NCBI GenBank assembly: GCA_028277105.1
Contig: JANQHO010000003.1
Location: 1-41,974, forward strand
Source of the DNA: Owenweeksia sp.
Lineage (GTDB): Bacteria; Bacteroidota; Bacteroidia; Flavobacteriales; Schleiferiaceae
Length of the DNA stretch: 41,974 nt
Direction of reading: 5' to 3'
Below the pieces are notes generated by a model, which saw nothing but the letters and a program-made list of their open reading frames with translations, had not been told where the DNA came from and did not search any database. The stretch's first letter is position 1, and every line of letters starts with the position of its first letter. Position numbers and translations under genes: made by a program. Below, in pieces: positions 40,639 to 41,974 of this stretch.

Positions 40639-40925
40639 AAGGTTTGGCTTTGGATAAAGTTAGTTATTTGAGAATAATGATTCGACAAAAACTATAAGAA
40701 TATTTACCTGTAAATTTTTTTGATTTTTTCTTCTGTCATTTTGCAGTTAATACTATTTAGCTTTGTGTAACTAAATGTTCAACTAAATCAGCCAGGACGT
40801 TCAGGTCTTCAAAACATTATCAATCCGTATATCCCCATTTCCTGTATACGGTATTCAGGCAAAAGAAGTAGAAGTTTTTTCAATAATGTAGATACACCAT
40901 AAAGCTATGCTTTTCCACTAACATT

Positions 40926-41486
40926 CTACTGGTTTTTCAAACGAGGCCTGATCTGCTCATTATAATCTCTGATGCTTTGCTCAATAATTTCCCTGGCTAT
41001 TTCGGCATTCTGAAAATTATCCACTTCCACTGTTTTGTTTTCCAGCTTTTTGTAGTCTTCAAAGAAGTTGCGTAGTTCAGCAAGGAAGTGTTCAGGTAAT
41101 TCGGAAATATCATTGATATGGCTCACGCTCATATCGTTAGCGGTTACCGCAATGATCTTATCGTCCATATCCCCGCTGTCTTGCATACGCATAGCGCCTA
41201 TAACCTTGGCACTCACCATACAAAGAGGTTCCATGGTGATCTGGGAGAGCACCAAAATGTCCAGTGGATCCTTATCCCCGCAATAGGTTTGGGGAATAAA
41301 ACCGTAGTTAGCCGGGTAGTACATGGAGGAATATAATACCCTGTCCAGTTTCAACAAACCGGTTTCCTTATCTACCTCATACTTGGCCCGGGTGTTTTTG
41401 GGTATTTCTATAATACCGTTAACGATATCCGGTGCCTGATCGCCCGGTTTTACTTTGTGCCAGGGGTTGTTAAGTTCAGTATTCAT
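40926..41486 (-). CDS. ppa: Inorganic pyrophosphatase (family I)
   Basis: 186 aa from the ATG at 41486; the ORF extends to 41519 but [19 protein letters not shown] is a normal start. It hydrolyses PPi to two phosphates. Conserved motifs: [48 protein letters not shown] (metal-binding D residues in GDKDPLD) and the C-terminal [14 protein letters not shown]. The gene follows fabF by 29 bp on the same strand with a small hairpin between. Confidence 0.95.
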   Translation of the reverse strand: MNTELNNPWHKVKPGDQAPDIVNGIIEIPKNTRAKYEVDKETGLLKLDRVLYSSMYYPANYGFIPQTYCGDKDPLDILVLSQITMEPLCMVSAKVIGAMRMQDSGDMDDKIIAVTANDMSVSHINDISELPEHFLAELRNFFEDYKKLENKTVEVDNFQNAEIAREIIEQSIRDYNEQIRPRLKNQ

Positions 41487-41488
41487 AT

Positions 41489-41506
41489 ACGCTCTTTTCT
41501 GAGCGT
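41489..41506 (-). repeat. Small hairpin between fabF and ppa
   Basis: Stem ACGCTC (41506-41501 on the minus strand) and GAGCGT (41494-41489) with loop AGAAAA; it ends 2 nt before the ppa ATG. No U tract, so not a terminator; it could influence ppa translation. Confidence 0.35.
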
Positions 41507-41515
41507 TTAAAATAC

Positions 41516-41929
41516 TCACACTTTTTTATAGATCACAATAGAATTATGACCGCCAAAACCAAAGGTATTGCTCATGGCCACGTTTACTTTTTCTTCATCT
41601 GCCTGTTCCCTAATTATGTTGAGGTCCTCAGGTATTTGCGGATCCAGTTCAGCGGTGTTAATGGTAGGAGGGATAATATTCTTTTCAATGGACTTAATAG
41701 ATAAGATACTTTCCACCGCTCCGGCCGCTCCCAGCAGGTGGCCTGTCATGGATTTGGTGGCACTGATTTTTAAATTTTCAGACGACTGACCAAAAATCCT
41801 GGTAATAGCTTTGATCTCACTGAGGTCTCCTACCGGGGTTGAGGTGGCGTGAGTATTGAGATAATCCACTTCTTCCGGAGCTAGGCGGGCTTCCTGTAAC
41901 GCCAGTTCCATGGCTTTGGCAGCACCCAT
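41516..41929 (-). CDS. fabF: 3-oxoacyl-[acyl-carrier-protein] synthase II (FabF), C-terminal part
   Basis: 137 aa seen, from [20 protein letters not shown] to the TGA at 41516-41518. Catalytic HATSTPVGD (His), [19 protein letters not shown] (second catalytic His) and [17 protein letters not shown] (KAS C-terminus) are present. It elongates fatty acids by condensing malonyl-ACP. The true gene continues upstream, but the sequence beyond about 41928 is an inverted copy, so the M codon at 41929 is not a real start: on the plus strand the same block reads [16 protein letters not shown]. Confidence 0.93.
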   Translation of the reverse strand: MGAAKAMELALQEARLAPEEVDYLNTHATSTPVGDLSEIKAITRIFGQSSENLKISATKSMTGHLLGAAGAVESILSIKSIEKNIIPPTINTAELDPQIPEDLNIIREQADEEKVNVAMSNTFGFGGHNSIVIYKKV

Positions 41930-41974
41930 CCCGAAGGTTTGGGTGCTGCCAAAGCCATGGAACTGGCGTTACAG
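41894..41974. repeat. Perfect 35-bp inverted repeat at the contig end (fabF fold-back)
   Basis: Left arm 41894-41928 and right arm 41940-41974 are exact reverse complements; the loop (41929-41939) is TCCCGAAGGTT. The right arm ends on the last base. Reading the plus strand from CAT at 41927 gives [16 protein letters not shown] exactly in frame to the end, whereas the minus strand encodes [12 protein letters not shown]. Thus the last 46 bases are fabF sequence in the wrong orientation. Confidence 0.85.

Noticed and set aside
40758-40765. TAGCTTTG on the plus strand, as a promoter for an ncRNA in the 40639-40925 gap
   Set aside because: The nearest upstream TTTG gives a spacer of only 14 bp and no gene or terminator follows; I see nothing else firm in this 287-bp gap.
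40825-40851. Hairpin CCGTATA / TATACGG in the ppa-phosphoesterase gap
   Set aside because: 13-nt loop and no T run; could be chance in an AT-rich spacer.
1-41974. CRISPR array, tRNA genes, insertion sequence or phage genes
   Set aside because: No regular direct repeats, no tRNA-like cloverleaf sequence and no transposase or integrase reading frames were seen.

Overview
The window looks like one complete contig of a draft Bacteroidota genome, with both ends cut inside genes. It suggests a Flavobacteriia-like or related gliding/T9SS lineage; I cannot resolve the family. The evidence is the TAnnTTTG promoter boxes with little Shine-Dalgarno signal, a gamma/tau subunit without its zinc module, a GldI-like lipoprotein, two proteins ending in type IX secretion sorting domains, DUF5777/YceI genes and many SPII lipoproteins. 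No tRNA, rRNA, CRISPR array or insertion sequence was found.

Layout. 0-5 kb: icd (partial) and dnaX on the minus strand, then the divergent rpsF-rpsR-rplI ribosomal operon with a strong terminator, then a MacB-type permease overlapping a DUF3052 gene. 5.06-5.6 kb: a gene-free stretch with two strong hairpins. 5.6-10.2 kb: a phosphodiesterase-TPR-sulfotransferase fusion, a T9SS cargo protein and lhgO. 10.2-13 kb: a periplasmic module of two haem-motif lipoproteins, YceI and a DUF5777 outer-membrane protein, with a divergent OB-fold protein. 13-17.9 kb: an MFS transporter, nrnA, gldI and two tandem cyclophilin-FKBP proteins, closed by a bidirectional terminator. 18-20.7 kb: an alpha/beta hydrolase lipoprotein, an outer-membrane protein and a frameshifted rsgA. 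20.9-29.2 kb: a TetR-controlled YbhGFSR-like efflux operon (TetR, TolC, HlyD, two separate ATPases, two ABC-2 permeases), followed by a DUF2147 protein and an iron-sulfur protein. 29.3-31.3 kb: a DUF1059 gene and small poorly conserved secreted or membrane genes, some broken. 31.4-34.4 kb: fhs and a lipoprotein. 34.4-41 kb: a methyltransferase, a frameshifted LysE, a T9SS protein, a split secreted protein, an SPFH lipoprotein, a TspO-like protein, a metallophosphoesterase and ppa. 41.5-41.97 kb: the 3' part of fabF, ending in a perfect 35-bp inverted repeat at the last base.

The signals most worth a second look are: (1) an A10 run in dnaX exactly where a short gamma form would end, followed by immediate stops in both shifted frames; (2) five interrupted reading frames between 19.6 and 37.7 kb, each repairable by one base, which means either gene decay or consensus errors; (3) the fold-back palindrome at the contig end, where both strands encode the same FabF residues; (4) the phosphodiesterase-TPR-sulfotransferase fusion; (5) the haem-lipoprotein/YceI/DUF5777/OB-fold module; (6) the palindromes in front of the tetR-efflux operon.
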